Assembly (NCBI GenBank): GCA_963617205.1
Contig: CAVEOA010000025.1
Location: forward strand, 1 to 33,101
DNA: 33,101 nt
Source: UBA11524 sp963617205
GTDB lineage: Bacteria > Bacillota > Clostridia > Christensenellales > Aristaeellaceae
Direction of reading: 5' to 3'
Part shown: one piece after another, positions 9,447 to 19,655 of the stretch
Numbering within the stretch: the stretch's first letter is position 1
Layout: each line of letters opens with the position of its first letter
The notes under the pieces: model-generated
The model's database searches: none
What the model was told of the DNA's origin: nothing
The model's input: the letters and a program-made list of their open reading frames with translations, nothing else
Made by a program: the position numbers and the translations under genes

Positions 9447-12400
9447 TTACAGAATAATTCCTCCAACGGCGCGTCCCTTGGTCATGCTTTTCACAATGGC
9501 GTCCTTCACCTTGTCTGCAAGCTCTTCCATGTCGCGTTCGCCGTCCAGTCGTTCGACAGAGATATTGATGTCGCCGAATGTGTACCCTGTCCCCGTTTTA
9601 ACAGAACCGACTTCACCGTTGTACCTCATCGGAGATACGCTGATTCTGCTCATCTGCTCCATGCTCTTGACCAGCGTATCAAACAATTTGGTCTGCGTAC
9701 CCGACAGAATGCGTTCAGGGCTTGCCTTTGTGCCGTCAATCTGAATTAACCCTGTGTAATCCGCAACGCCGCCCTTTGAGAATTGTGCAACAGTTGCCTT
9801 CGCCTGTATATTATAGGCGTCGCGCAGTCGTTCAAATTCTGCCTGACCGCTTGCGCCGTTTTTAATCATATTGGCGCGTGCATTGTTCATCAGCGTTTTT
9901 GCGTATGCAACCGATTCGTCCAGCGCTTTTTGTGCCTCTTCCCTTGACGCGTAGGTTTTTAATCCAACCTGCGCACCGTTTAGAGACCACGCCCATTTCT
10001 TGCCAGTCGAACTGTTTGAGGAAGAGCCTCCACCGCCGCCAGAGCTGCTGCCGGAATCATCGCCCGAACCACCCCATTTGGGGTCGTTGATAAAGCTGCT
10101 GTTGTCCAGCAAGGAAGCCTCCATGTCCTGATATGCCTTTGTGATGCTGTTAAACATATCCACCCAGCCATCCACATAAGCCTCCTGCTGGAGTTTGCTT
10201 GCTTCCCTGTAATCAGCAGAATTTTCCTTGAGGAATGCAATTACCGCATCCTGACCCTGATTGATCAGCGCCTGCACCTCTGCCCAATGCGTTTCCACTA
10301 CGCCGTTCATCTGGTTCAGTGTATCTGTCCATCCGTTGACTGTGTCTTCTCTTGTCGCGTCCGTTGCATTCCTGTATTCATCGCTGTTTTGCATCAGCCA
10401 CGCCAGAATATCCTCTTGGCTCATCTTGAGGATACCGTTCACCTGATCAATGAAATTTCTCGGATTGTCCAGCAAATCTTCATAGTACTGCTCAATGTAA
10501 TCGCGGTAATCTTCCAGAGAGCTAATCTGCTGGTCAAGCGAATCCTGCTGCTCTTCGTTTTCGTTTTCTGCCTGGCTCCATGCAATTTCATCCTGAAGGT
10601 CCTTGATTTCCTCCAAGATGTCCGCCGCATCCTTGGCTCTTGTCGGGTCTGCAATAATGCGTGCATATTTTGTCTGAAGCGCTTGAAGCTCAGTCAGCTT
10701 ATCCTCTTCTTCTGCCTGCTCCTTTCGGGCGTCCAGCAGTTCGGACACCGCGTCCTTCTCTTTCTCCAGCGCATCAATTTGCGCGTCCAATGCATCCAGA
10801 ATCGCCTGTTCTGCGTCCTCTGCCTGCGCCTTGAGGATGTCCAGAATCGTTTCTTCCATTTCGATTCGCGCCTGAAGCATTTCATCAATGCGGTCTTCGC
10901 GGTCTTCAATGGCGCCCAAAATTTCCTCCTCAAGGTCAAGCTGCAAATCCCTGATAGAATCCTTTAATTCGTCGACCTTCTGCTTGTTCGATACGATGGA
11001 CGCTTCATTGTCGGTCAGCTCCTGTGTCCAATCTGTAATTGCGTCCTGAATCGTGTTGACCCTTTCAAGGATTTCATCGTATGCTTTCGTGTCAGGCGTC
11101 GTGTTGTTGAACTCCTCAATCAGCGCCGGAAGCCGCTGCTGTGCTTCCGCAATCTTTTCACGGAGGATGCCGTCCTGTTCTTCCAGCATTTCATTAGTCT
11201 GGCGCAACGCTTTGATTTCCGCTGTGTAATACCCTTCGGAATCCCAGCTGTTCATAATCGAACTGAGCTGCGACATTCTGTCCGAAATTCTTTGCAGGCG
11301 ATTTTCGATTTCTTCTACCCAACGTTCCTCTTCGCTGTTGCCGTCGTTGCCGCTGCCAGAACCGCCACCGCCGCCGCCACCACCGCCGCCTGATGAGGAT
11401 GCGGATTTGGGCGTATAGGAGCCGCTTTTCCCGTTGTTGACAACCTTCAATTCTGCCGTTCCTGCATCCTTGTTGATTTCCGTCATTAACTTGTAACCGG
11501 CGGCGTCCAGCAATGTGTTAATCAGCGTGACGACATGTGCGGTTGTTGCATCCGTCGTTCCTTGAAGCGTAAGTAATCCGGCATCATTAATTGAAATGCT
11601 TGAACTGTTTAATACGCCGATGGCGTTGCAAAGGTTCAATATGCTGCTTGCGGCCTGATTCATTTCGCTCTGCACAATCTGACCCACATAGCTCAGGTTG
11701 GTCGAAATAACGTCTGCCGATAACCCTGTGTAGCTTTCGAGGTCCGACATGGCATCCTCGTAATATTCGCCGGCGCTTCCGTTGCTTAAGACGTATTGAT
11801 ACGCCGACTGCGCGTTTTTTGCCGTCGTGACCGTATCGACAACGTCTGCCATCTTCTTGTTGAACGACATCACGCTGTCCTCCGCTGCTTCAAACGCCTC
11901 CGCGATGCCCTCTGTAATGGATTCCGCGTCCTCTAATTGTCTCAGCTTCAGACCACTCTTTAACCGCTTCAATGCGTCGGTCAGTTCCTCTGCTTCCTCT
12001 GCCGTCAACGCCTCGCCGCTTGATAATTTGTCCCATAATTCGTCGGAAATGTCCAGCATCCCCTTGATTGTCTTGCGGTTTGTTTTCGTTAATGCATTAT
12101 AGGCGGTCGAAAAATTCAGCAGGCTTTCCGCACTTTCTCCCGCGCCTTCTGTAATGCCCTGCAATACCGGCAGCAGACTTTCAATCAGGCTGATGGAATC
12201 CTCGTCTCCAAGGTCCTCATTGTTCACAAAGCCATCAAGGATTTCTGCCCATCCTTTTGCCGTTTCTGCAATATCTTCGCCGGTCAGCGTCTGAATCGTG
12301 TCTGACATCCATTTAACGAAACCGCTGAAGCCGTTTTCCGAATCTTCCGCTGTTGCGTTTATATATTGCTCCCAGACATCGTTCCATGACAGTGCGCCGC

Positions 12401-15400
12401 TGTTCATCAACGTCGTCATTTTCTGGAATAGGGAAATGATGTTTTCTTCAGAGATGCCGAAATTGATCATCGACTTCATCAGTTTATTGACGCTTTCGCC
12501 ATACGCCGTTGCGTCGCCTGCTGCCGTTGCAAAGTCAAGCGCCACGTTTGCCATGATGGTTTCCATCGATTGACCCATTGTGATAAACCGTTCAAGGCTG
12601 CCGCTGGCTTGTGTATATTGCGCCGCCGCCTGAGTGATTGACGCGCCTACGCCGTTTGCTTCCAATGTGCCGGAGAAGTCGCCGTCTGTAACCGGAAGAA
12701 CGCTCAGAATCAATCCCTTCTCATCGTTCGCCAACAGGTCGCCGCCTTTTTTGACGATTTCCCCGATGTACTTGTCCAGTTCTTCCGGCGTCAATGCAAC
12801 GCCATCCGGCGTTACAGGCGTTACTTCAATGACCGCGTCCTGACCGTAGTCGAAATCAACCTTTTCGCTGCCCCAGTTTGCCTTGCTGCCGATGTTGTAG
12901 GATGTGCTTGTAAACCGTCTTGTGTTTCCTCCCTTGCCACCCCATCCAACGTTTTTCAAATATTGACCGGCAAGCATCCTGTCTGCGATTTCGCTCATCT
13001 TGATGTTGCCGAACATATTCTGCGCCAGCGTTTCGCCCGACCAGTTCACGCCAACGCTCTTCCAGTTCGTTCGCGCCAGTTCAATCTGCGCCGTTGTAAC
13101 GCCCTTATCGACCAACTCCTGCGCCTTTTGTGACCAGTCCTCGCTGTCACCCAACCAGCTTGTCAGGTACTTGTTCATGTACTCAAGGTCGTAATCCGGG
13201 TTTACTGCCGCTGCCGTCAGATAATCCATTACCTTTGCAGATTCCTCTCCGATGACCGTAGAAATGTCCTCTGCTAAGGCGCGTTCCTGAATCGTTTGAA
13301 TCATGGCGTCTCGTGCGCCTTCAATCTGCGATTCAGTCATGCTGGCAACCGCACTGGAAATATCTTCTCTTTTCGCGGTTTCAACATATCCCTTCATCAT
13401 GGTTTCAATATCGTCGGAAAGTGTGTTCTTGATTTCCTGTTCCATGGCGGTTTGAGATGCCTGAAGCTGAATATTGGGGCCTGTTTCTTTTATCTCATTT
13501 TCCCAAGCTGTTATAATCTTTTTTTTCATATTCTGCATCAATGACGGAACCGTTATCGTGCGTGCCGCGTAGTCATAGTCATCCCACGATATACCAAGGT
13601 TTTCTAAATAATCCCCTGTTTCGCTCCATCCCAACCAATTTTGTGTTTTATTGTGTTTATCTACAAGTTCCTTATACCATTTCCACGCCTGCTCCCACAT
13701 TTGCGCACGTTCCGCTGCGACAAGCTCTTCATACGCATCCTGCGATGCAACCAACCCTGAATAGTTTTCCGACGCATGGCTCATGCTGTACGCCTTTTCG
13801 CTGCCCTCTACGATTGCAAGAAGCTGTTTAGTTTCCAGCAACGCCTTGTTCATCGCATTGATCTTCTCGGTCGTCGATGCCGTGTTGCCGCCAACCTCAT
13901 TTATTGTCGCGGCAAAAACATCCGACGTTGTGCCGATTTCGAGGAACAATTCATTCATTTTTTCGGTTTCTTCCTGTGTCCGAATCTGCTTGTTTGCCAG
14001 CGTCTCGTACTCGTCAATCAGCGGTTCAACGTTTGTTACGATGCTTTTCAGCGTTGTAATCTGTCCGCTGAAATCTACATTTCTTGATGCGTCCTGAGCA
14101 TTCTTAAATGCGCCGACCACTGTCGTTATTGCTGTTGCAATCAACCCGACGCCGGCAAGAATCAGCCCTAGTTTGCCGCTTGACAGAACTGTGCCGATTC
14201 CTTTGAGCGCACTCATGCCTTTGACCTCGGCCGCCAACGCCGCAACCGCCTTGACAATTTTAGCCACAACGATTGCCAGCGTTCCACCCGCCGCAATAAT
14301 CGCCAGCAGCTTCGTGTTGATATAGGGAAGTCCTGCTGTTACATTCTCAATCAGCGTTGATACCGTGTTGTAAAAATTCTTCATAATGTCGCCGTTCATG
14401 AAGGTTGAGTACAGGTTTTCCAGCGAAACCGTCATCTTGTCCTGTGCCGCCGTTACGCTTTCCAGATACGTCTGATACTTCTGCGAAACCGTGCCAGCAG
14501 AAGAAAGAGAACCTTCGTACAGCTTGTAGGCGATGCTTCCACCTTCCGCGCCTTTTGCCAGATCCTCCATCAGTGCGAGGAACGTGTTTTGCTGCCTCGT
14601 GCCCGCCATCGTTGTTGCAATATACGACTGCGTGACGCTGTCCAGCGTATTCCATTTGCCCGCCAATTCATCCAACACGTCGGCCATATCGCGCCATTCG
14701 CCCATTTCATCGAACAGGCTGATGTTGACTTTCTTTGAACTGAGCGCCTTTGTAATATCGTTTGCGCCGATTACGTCGCCGTCTTCATCCTCTGAATAAC
14801 CGGTGCTCTTAATCGAGTGCCACCGCGCCAGAATGGAGTTGAACGATGTGCCGATAGATGATGCGTCTGTTCGTGTTTTTGCTGAAACTGCTGCAATCCA
14901 AGCGCCAAGATGATTGATGTCGAGACCGAATGATGCTGCCGCTGCGGATGCTTTCTGGAACGCTTCGGCCACTTCTGCGCCAGACGTTGCAGAATTGTCG
15001 CCCAGATACACGAACAGGTCAACTACTTCCTGCGCCGATACGCCCATTGAGTTGACAGTCGCGGTAATCTGCGTCGACGCTTCGTCAAACTCCTGTGCTG
15101 TTACCTTTGCGTACATAGACGCCCATTTTGTTCTGTCCATCGTTTCACTTTCTGACAAGCCCTGACGCACAAACTCAACCGCAGAGGTTGCAATGTCTGT
15201 CGCCGAAATCTGTAAATCCGATGCCATCTGCTTGAACTGCTGGCTCATCGCTTCGATTTCGCCATCAGAGTTTTGCATAACGATTTGGATTTCGTTGAGC
15301 AAATCATAGTATTTCTGAGCCGCGTCCGTTGCTTCCGACCAAATCTTCCGCAAACCGCGATACATAATATACATCTTCAGGCGCTGCATAATCGTGTCTG

Positions 15401-18400
15401 AGATGTTTCTTTCCGACGCGACGTTCTTTTTGTTTAAGGCGCCTTCCTGTGTTTTCAGGTTGTTCAGCTTTTCCTGATATTTGGCTTTCAACTGCGGGTT
15501 TTCGATGCCAGCCATTTCAAGCGCGTTAATCTTGTTCTCGATGGATTCCTGTTCCGTCTTCAGGGCATTCAGTTGACCGGTCAGGCTGATTTTCTGCTCT
15601 TCGCTTGATGCCCCTTTAATCTTTTGCTCTGTGGCTTGAATCTTCTTTTGATTTTCAAACTGTTCCTTTAAGAGGTTGTTGTATTCCTTTTGCGATTCCC
15701 TTAATGCCGCCGCGTTTGTCTTGTCTTTTTTGTTTGCCTGCGCCAGCTGCAGCTTTTCCTGCCATGCAACCGTTGCTCTCAATTCCTCTGCAAACTGTGC
15801 CATTTCAGGGTGCGTCGCCCTGTACGCCTCTATCAGAGCTTCGACTGCCTGTAGCCTTGATTGAAGCAAATCCTTTTGATTCGTGTCGTTTTCGCCGAGC
15901 CTTGTCAACTGGATTTGAAGCTGATAATACTCTTTATAGGCGGCGACAAGCGCTTCAAGAGAAACGATTTCTCCGCCTGCTCTGCTTGCCGTCGAGCCGC
16001 TATTGGCCGCGCCGGTTGCCTGCGCCGCCCGTTCCATTTCGGCTGCCGTAGACGATGCCGCCATGCCAACCTGTTCAAGCTGTTGTGGGGACAGATTTGT
16101 AATTGCATCCGAAAGCTTTTTTATTTCTGCGGTTGTTGCTTTGATTGCTTCGGTCAACGCCTTAAACTGGTCGGCGTCCAATTTTACCATTCTGTCTTTT
16201 GTCAGTTCATTCAGCGCGTTTGCATCTATCTTCTTTGTCGCGTCGGAAACGCCATCAATCGCCGTTTTTACTTCCGTCAACTGCGTGCTTAATGTCTGCG
16301 CCTGCACAATGATTTGCGCGAAAGAAGCTTCAATATTCGCAGGATTAAATCCGCTCAGAGATTCAAGAAGCGGGCGAATCGGGTTGCCGGTCTCATCCAT
16401 CTGGTATAAACCGCCAAGCAGATTTCCCGACATGGTTTGCATTTCTTGGATTACCGTCTGAAGCTGCTGCACATCCGGAAGCATCTGGTATAACCCTTCC
16501 ATTAAGGCGCGGATTTCTGTAAAACCACTTGTTACGCTTGCCTCCATCGGTAGCGCCAACATTGCCTGACTTAAGCCTTCGACAGACGTCTTGATTTGTT
16601 CAACCGTTCCGCTCTGTGCCAAGCCGCTCAACGCATCCTTAAACGCCTGAATATCCTCTGCGCTCATCTTCACGCTGCTTGTCGCGCTTGTAAGTCCCGT
16701 TAGTGCTTCATTCAGCTTTTGCAGAGACGCGTCCTGTGCCAAACCGCTCATTGCTGCTTTCATTTCGCTAATCGCTGCGGTTACCGTGTTTATCTGCCCA
16801 AGCCCGGCAATCGTCGCCTGTAGTTGCGCAAATGCCTCCGACATCTTTGTCAGCGCTTCTGAATTGCTCGCCTGCGCCATCTGCGACATCTGTGTTACTG
16901 CCTGCTGACACGTTGCGCCGAGCTGCCCGATTGTCCCTTTCAGTTCTGCAACAATCGGCTCCATGTTCGTCAGGTTGATCGTTGAGGTTTGCGCCTGTGT
17001 TGACACTGTCCGCAGATGTTCAGCAAAATCTGTTGCTCCAATCTCTGCTCCGAAATCATTTGTCGCCGCCGAATAATTGGAATAGGTCGTAAAAATGCGC
17101 GTAATCAGGTTGCCAAGCTTGTTCATTTCCTCTGTGAAATTTGCAACGCCGGATTTCTCATCGTTCAAATCAAACTGCATAAAATCTTCCATTGAAGCCT
17201 TTGCGCTCTCAATAGACATTTTGATGTTGTTGTATTTGTTGACGGCGTCATTCTCTGCGCCGTTTTTAACGTCTGCCATATTCGACCCGACCAGCATTTT
17301 TGACATGGCGTTGCCAACGTCCGTGATTGCTTTTGCCAGATTTTCATAAGAAGTCCGCATTTTCTCAATATTAGAGACAGCCGCTTCACCCTGAGCGGTT
17401 TTGTTGACGCCGCTCAATGTTTCCGCCAAATTCTTCAGCCCATCGCCGCCGGTCAGTGCTTTCATCGCATTCGCAATGCTTGCAATATCTGTGCCGATCG
17501 TAATGCTCATTTTGCCCGATTCGCCGATGACCGACGTCATGCCCTTTGTAATTTGGGCAAGCGAATTGGCGATGCTCATAGAGCTTGCGACGCCCGTGTT
17601 GTTCTTTGCGGCTTGTTCACCCAGTTGTTTTTCTGCATCCGCTAATTTCTGCGCTTCAACTGCTGCGCTTGCGGACGCCTTGCCTATATTCGCGATACCA
17701 CCGGCATTTACATTTTTATCTGCCGTCTGCATCTGCCTGTTCATGTTGGCTAACGTTTGCACGAGTTTGCTGATGTTCGTTTTTGCGTTTGCCGCTTCGG
17801 CGCCAAAATTTTTAATCGTGTTTACATTTGCGTCTGTCGGAAGCGCTTTGTTGAAATCTTTTAACGCCGTGACTGTCTCATTTAATTTGCTTGCTGTTTT
17901 TTCTGCTGTTCCCTCAATCTTCTCAACGCCCTTTGACGCATCTGATGCAGTGGCGCCGGTTTTAGCAAATTCATCCGGCAAATGGGCGACAAGTTTCTGG
18001 ATTTCATAAACCGATTCCTGAATTTTTCTCAGTACGCTTAGCAGATTTTGTAATCCTGCCACTTTGGAAACCGTTTTGCCATCTTTGGTTGTTGTATACT
18101 CGGAAAGCTCATGTATCATTTCAGAAAGGTCTTTTACATACGATTCTATGTTTCGAACGTTGCCCTTGCCAAATTCTGCGGTCTTTAGCTTGTCAATCAT
18201 ATCTATGAGCGCTCTCATCGAGTTTTGCAACGTTGTTACATCTGTTGCGCCAAGTGCTTCAATCACCTTGGCGACGCCTGCAACCTGCACTCTGACCGCC
18301 TTGAAATTTTCACCGAGCGTCTTTACCTGCGTCAACAGACCGCTGATGTTCACACCCGCAATCGTTGCGATGTTTTGCCCTGCTACATTTTTTTGCTGCG

Positions 18401-18956
18401 TTGCCAACACCGTCAGGTTGCTCTTCAAACCGTCAATGTTCAATTCGCTTAACCCTTTAAGCGCCGTCGCATAGTCCTTGAGAGACTTCACTGCGCTTGC
18501 CGTCTTTTCTCCCGAAAAGGCCTTCAGGAGGTCTCCGCTGTTCGCGACGGTTGTAAACTTTTCGATGCTTGTTTTCAGGCTGTCTAACTGATTTTTGACC
18601 GCTTCAAAATCTGCCTTGTTCGCATCCTGCGCCGTCGTCTTGACGGTTTCGTTCATCCTCGCCAAGTGTTCGGTGATGCTGTTCATAATCGTTGTGACGT
18701 TGTTGTCCAGATTTTGCAGATTCACGCCTACCTGACTTAAGTCAATCGATTTCGTAATCTTGCCGATTTCGCTTTGAATGGTTGAGGCCGCCGATGTCAC
18801 CTTATCCGCGAGGGAAACAAACTGATTTTTGAGCGCATTAAAGTCCGTTTTTTCGTTGACATTGTCCACTGCGCCCTGAATCGCTTTTGCGCCCTTTTCG
18901 ATGGCACGCAGACTGAGTTCAATTCGCGCTGTCAGCAGATTGCTTTCTTCTGCCAT
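9447..18956 (-). CDS. Tail tape measure protein (TP901-type core), 3,169 residues
   Basis: The tape measure sets tail length and scaffolds tail tube polymerisation. The N-terminal 1,180 residues are almost wholly helical, with loosely repeated Leu/Ala/Thr-rich segments. Residues about 1185-1475 match the TP901 core (RLKMYIMYRGLRKIW, then VEFVRQGLS, then SGAEVAEAFQKASAAAASFG, then TTMAGTRQQNTFLALM). Two hydrophobic stretches at about 1550-1578 and 1593-1615 could act as membrane segments during DNA ejection. A poly-Gly linker lies near 2520-2530, followed by a long charged coiled coil (2535-2830) and a second Gly/Ser linker near 2970. The C-terminus ends GGIIL. Using the usual rule of about 1.5 angstrom per residue, the tail would be roughly 475 nm, which is unusually long. 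Start ATG at 18956 follows GGAAGG. Confidence 0.96.
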   Translation of the reverse strand: MAEESNLLTARIELSLRAIEKGAKAIQGAVDNVNEKTDFNALKNQFVSLADKVTSAASTIQSEIGKITKSIDLSQVGVNLQNLDNNVTTIMNSITEHLARMNETVKTTAQDANKADFEAVKNQLDSLKTSIEKFTTVANSGDLLKAFSGEKTASAVKSLKDYATALKGLSELNIDGLKSNLTVLATQQKNVAGQNIATIAGVNISGLLTQVKTLGENFKAVRVQVAGVAKVIEALGATDVTTLQNSMRALIDMIDKLKTAEFGKGNVRNIESYVKDLSEMIHELSEYTTTKDGKTVSKVAGLQNLLSVLRKIQESVYEIQKLVAHLPDEFAKTGATASDASKGVEKIEGTAEKTASKLNETVTALKDFNKALPTDANVNTIKNFGAEAANAKTNISKLVQTLANMNRQMQTADKNVNAGGIANIGKASASAAVEAQKLADAEKQLGEQAAKNNTGVASSMSIANSLAQITKGMTSVIGESGKMSITIGTDIASIANAMKALTGGDGLKNLAETLSGVNKTAQGEAAVSNIEKMRTSYENLAKAITDVGNAMSKMLVGSNMADVKNGAENDAVNKYNNIKMSIESAKASMEDFMQFDLNDEKSGVANFTEEMNKLGNLITRIFTTYSNYSAATNDFGAEIGATDFAEHLRTVSTQAQTSTINLTNMEPIVAELKGTIGQLGATCQQAVTQMSQMAQASNSEALTKMSEAFAQLQATIAGLGQINTVTAAISEMKAAMSGLAQDASLQKLNEALTGLTSATSSVKMSAEDIQAFKDALSGLAQSGTVEQIKTSVEGLSQAMLALPMEASVTSGFTEIRALMEGLYQMLPDVQQLQTVIQEMQTMSGNLLGGLYQMDETGNPIRPLLESLSGFNPANIEASFAQIIVQAQTLSTQLTEVKTAIDGVSDATKKIDANALNELTKDRMVKLDADQFKALTEAIKATTAEIKKLSDAITNLSPQQLEQVGMAASSTAAEMERAAQATGAANSGSTASRAGGEIVSLEALVAAYKEYYQLQIQLTRLGENDTNQKDLLQSRLQAVEALIEAYRATHPEMAQFAEELRATVAWQEKLQLAQANKKDKTNAAALRESQKEYNNLLKEQFENQKKIQATEQKIKGASSEEQKISLTGQLNALKTEQESIENKINALEMAGIENPQLKAKYQEKLNNLKTQEGALNKKNVASERNISDTIMQRLKMYIMYRGLRKIWSEATDAAQKYYDLLNEIQIVMQNSDGEIEAMSQQFKQMASDLQISATDIATSAVEFVRQGLSESETMDRTKWASMYAKVTAQEFDEASTQITATVNSMGVSAQEVVDLFVYLGDNSATSGAEVAEAFQKASAAAASFGLDINHLGAWIAAVSAKTRTDASSIGTSFNSILARWHSIKSTGYSEDEDGDVIGANDITKALSSKKVNISLFDEMGEWRDMADVLDELAGKWNTLDSVTQSYIATTMAGTRQQNTFLALMEDLAKGAEGGSIAYKLYEGSLSSAGTVSQKYQTYLESVTAAQDKMTVSLENLYSTFMNGDIMKNFYNTVSTLIENVTAGLPYINTKLLAIIAAGGTLAIVVAKIVKAVAALAAEVKGMSALKGIGTVLSSGKLGLILAGVGLIATAITTVVGAFKNAQDASRNVDFSGQITTLKSIVTNVEPLIDEYETLANKQIRTQEETEKMNELFLEIGTTSDVFAATINEVGGNTASTTEKINAMNKALLETKQLLAIVEGSEKAYSMSHASENYSGLVASQDAYEELVAAERAQMWEQAWKWYKELVDKHNKTQNWLGWSETGDYLENLGISWDDYDYAARTITVPSLMQNMKKKIITAWENEIKETGPNIQLQASQTAMEQEIKNTLSDDIETMMKGYVETAKREDISSAVASMTESQIEGARDAMIQTIQERALAEDISTVIGEESAKVMDYLTAAAVNPDYDLEYMNKYLTSWLGDSEDWSQKAQELVDKGVTTAQIELARTNWKSVGVNWSGETLAQNMFGNIKMSEIADRMLAGQYLKNVGWGGKGGNTRRFTSTSYNIGSKANWGSEKVDFDYGQDAVIEVTPVTPDGVALTPEELDKYIGEIVKKGGDLLANDEKGLILSVLPVTDGDFSGTLEANGVGASITQAAAQYTQASGSLERFITMGQSMETIMANVALDFATAAGDATAYGESVNKLMKSMINFGISEENIISLFQKMTTLMNSGALSWNDVWEQYINATAEDSENGFSGFVKWMSDTIQTLTGEDIAETAKGWAEILDGFVNNEDLGDEDSISLIESLLPVLQGITEGAGESAESLLNFSTAYNALTKTNRKTIKGMLDISDELWDKLSSGEALTAEEAEELTDALKRLKSGLKLRQLEDAESITEGIAEAFEAAEDSVMSFNKKMADVVDTVTTAKNAQSAYQYVLSNGSAGEYYEDAMSDLESYTGLSADVISTNLSYVGQIVQSEMNQAASSILNLCNAIGVLNSSSISINDAGLLTLQGTTDATTAHVVTLINTLLDAAGYKLMTEINKDAGTAELKVVNNGKSGSYTPKSASSSGGGGGGGGGGSGSGNDGNSEEERWVEEIENRLQRISDRMSQLSSIMNSWDSEGYYTAEIKALRQTNEMLEEQDGILREKIAEAQQRLPALIEEFNNTTPDTKAYDEILERVNTIQDAITDWTQELTDNEASIVSNKQKVDELKDSIRDLQLDLEEEILGAIEDREDRIDEMLQARIEMEETILDILKAQAEDAEQAILDALDAQIDALEKEKDAVSELLDARKEQAEEEDKLTELQALQTKYARIIADPTRAKDAADILEEIKDLQDEIAWSQAENENEEQQDSLDQQISSLEDYRDYIEQYYEDLLDNPRNFIDQVNGILKMSQEDILAWLMQNSDEYRNATDATREDTVNGWTDTLNQMNGVVETHWAEVQALINQGQDAVIAFLKENSADYREASKLQQEAYVDGWVDMFNSITKAYQDMEASLLDNSSFINDPKWGGSGDDSGSSSGGGGGSSSNSSTGKKWAWSLNGAQVGLKTYASREEAQKALDESVAYAKTLMNNARANMIKNGASGQAEFERLRDAYNIQAKATVAQFSKGGVADYTGLIQIDGTKASPERILSGTQTKLFDTLVKSMEQMSRISVSPMRYNGEVGSVKTGTGYTFGDINISVERLDGERDMEELADKVKDAIVKSMTKGRAVGGIIL

Positions 18957-18982
18957 CCTTCAACACCTTCCCTTTCTTTCCG

Positions 18983-19011
18983 ATAATATAAAAAGAGGAG
19001 CGCCGCGCCAA
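18983..19011 (-). promoter_or_regulatory. Possible promoter embedded in the terminator upstream of the tape measure
   Basis: On the minus strand TTGGCG (19006-19011) and TATTAT (18983-18988) are separated by exactly 17 bases. These match the sigma70 consensus at 4/6 and 5/6 positions. The spacer is the 3' arm and T tract of the preceding terminator. Such an overlap could re-initiate transcription for the tape measure, but chance agreement in a T-rich tract is possible. Confidence 0.35.
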
Positions 19012-19030
19012 CCACACAAGCACTCCTCTT
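18985..19030 (-). terminator. Intrinsic terminator between the 204-residue tail gene and the tape measure
   Basis: AAGAGGAG (18993-19000) pairs with CTCCTCTT (19023-19030), extended by TGC/GCG with one G-U pair to about 11 bp. On the minus strand TTTTTATATT follows. It starts 11 bases after the stop codon of the upstream gene. The hairpin loop is fairly long (13 bases), so termination may be partial. Confidence 0.8.
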
Positions 19031-19040
19031 AAACGCCCTG

Positions 19041-19655
19041 TTATTTCTTTTTTGCGAAGTTCAATACCACGCCGTCGCCGATATCCATCTTGCGGTTTTT
19101 ATCTGCCTTCTGCTGCTCCCTGTACGCGCCGACAAGCTGAAGCATCACGTTGTTGACTTCTTCACTTTTTGCCATGGACGAGAATAGGTCCTCGTCCGAC
19201 AATACATCTGCGCCCAGCATTTTCTGCACCTTCGTTCCAAGGCTGTGCTCCGACGCGTATGTCCTGCGCACCGATTCGGTCATCAGTCGATTCATTTCCG
19301 TAACCAACTGCCTGTCCTCTGCCGTCCGCGTCATCAAGTCGTTGTATACCTCGTTCATGGTCAGCCAATCCATGAGGACGTGCCAACCATCCTCTTCACC
19401 AAAATCCGTCATGTCAATGTTCGTATAATACTTTGCTACCAACACCGCTTCCAGCAGTATCTTCTTGTAGCTGTCGTACATCACCAATGCGTCCTCGTCT
19501 GTTGCGTTTGTGTAGACGAGTAATTCCAGCGCCATTGCTTCCTTTTCCTCGTAAGGAATGTGCTTCTTCACGGTAATGCGTGTTCCATCCTTGCCGGACA
19601 ATTCTACCAATCCAACCGCAGGAATCTTTTCCTTGTCAATCTTTACTGTTGCCAT
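19041..19655 (-). CDS. Putative tail assembly protein upstream of the tape measure
   Basis: This 204-residue, charged, helical protein has no signal peptide or membrane segment. The N-terminus (MATVKIDKEKIPAVGLVEL) and the KKHIPYEEKEAMALELLV segment recall the short beta start plus helical body of phage tail assembly chaperones. I cannot assign a family with confidence. It overlaps the end of the frameshifted chaperone frame by 20 bases and precedes the tape measure, so a role in loading or protecting the tape measure is plausible. ATG at 19655 has AAAGGAGAG about ten bases upstream. It is a third cistron in a place where most siphophages have only the G/GT pair. Confidence 0.85.
   Translation of the reverse strand: MATVKIDKEKIPAVGLVELSGKDGTRITVKKHIPYEEKEAMALELLVYTNATDEDALVMYDSYKKILLEAVLVAKYYTNIDMTDFGEEDGWHVLMDWLTMNEVYNDLMTRTAEDRQLVTEMNRLMTESVRRTYASEHSLGTKVQKMLGADVLSDEDLFSSMAKSEEVNNVMLQLVGAYREQQKADKNRKMDIGDGVVLNFAKKK

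Noticed and set aside
17401..18009. 202-codon plus-strand frame opposite the tape measure
   Set aside because: It is antisense to the Ala/Thr-rich coding sequence, which yields long open frames by composition. Its product is implausibly hydrophobic with no start signals.
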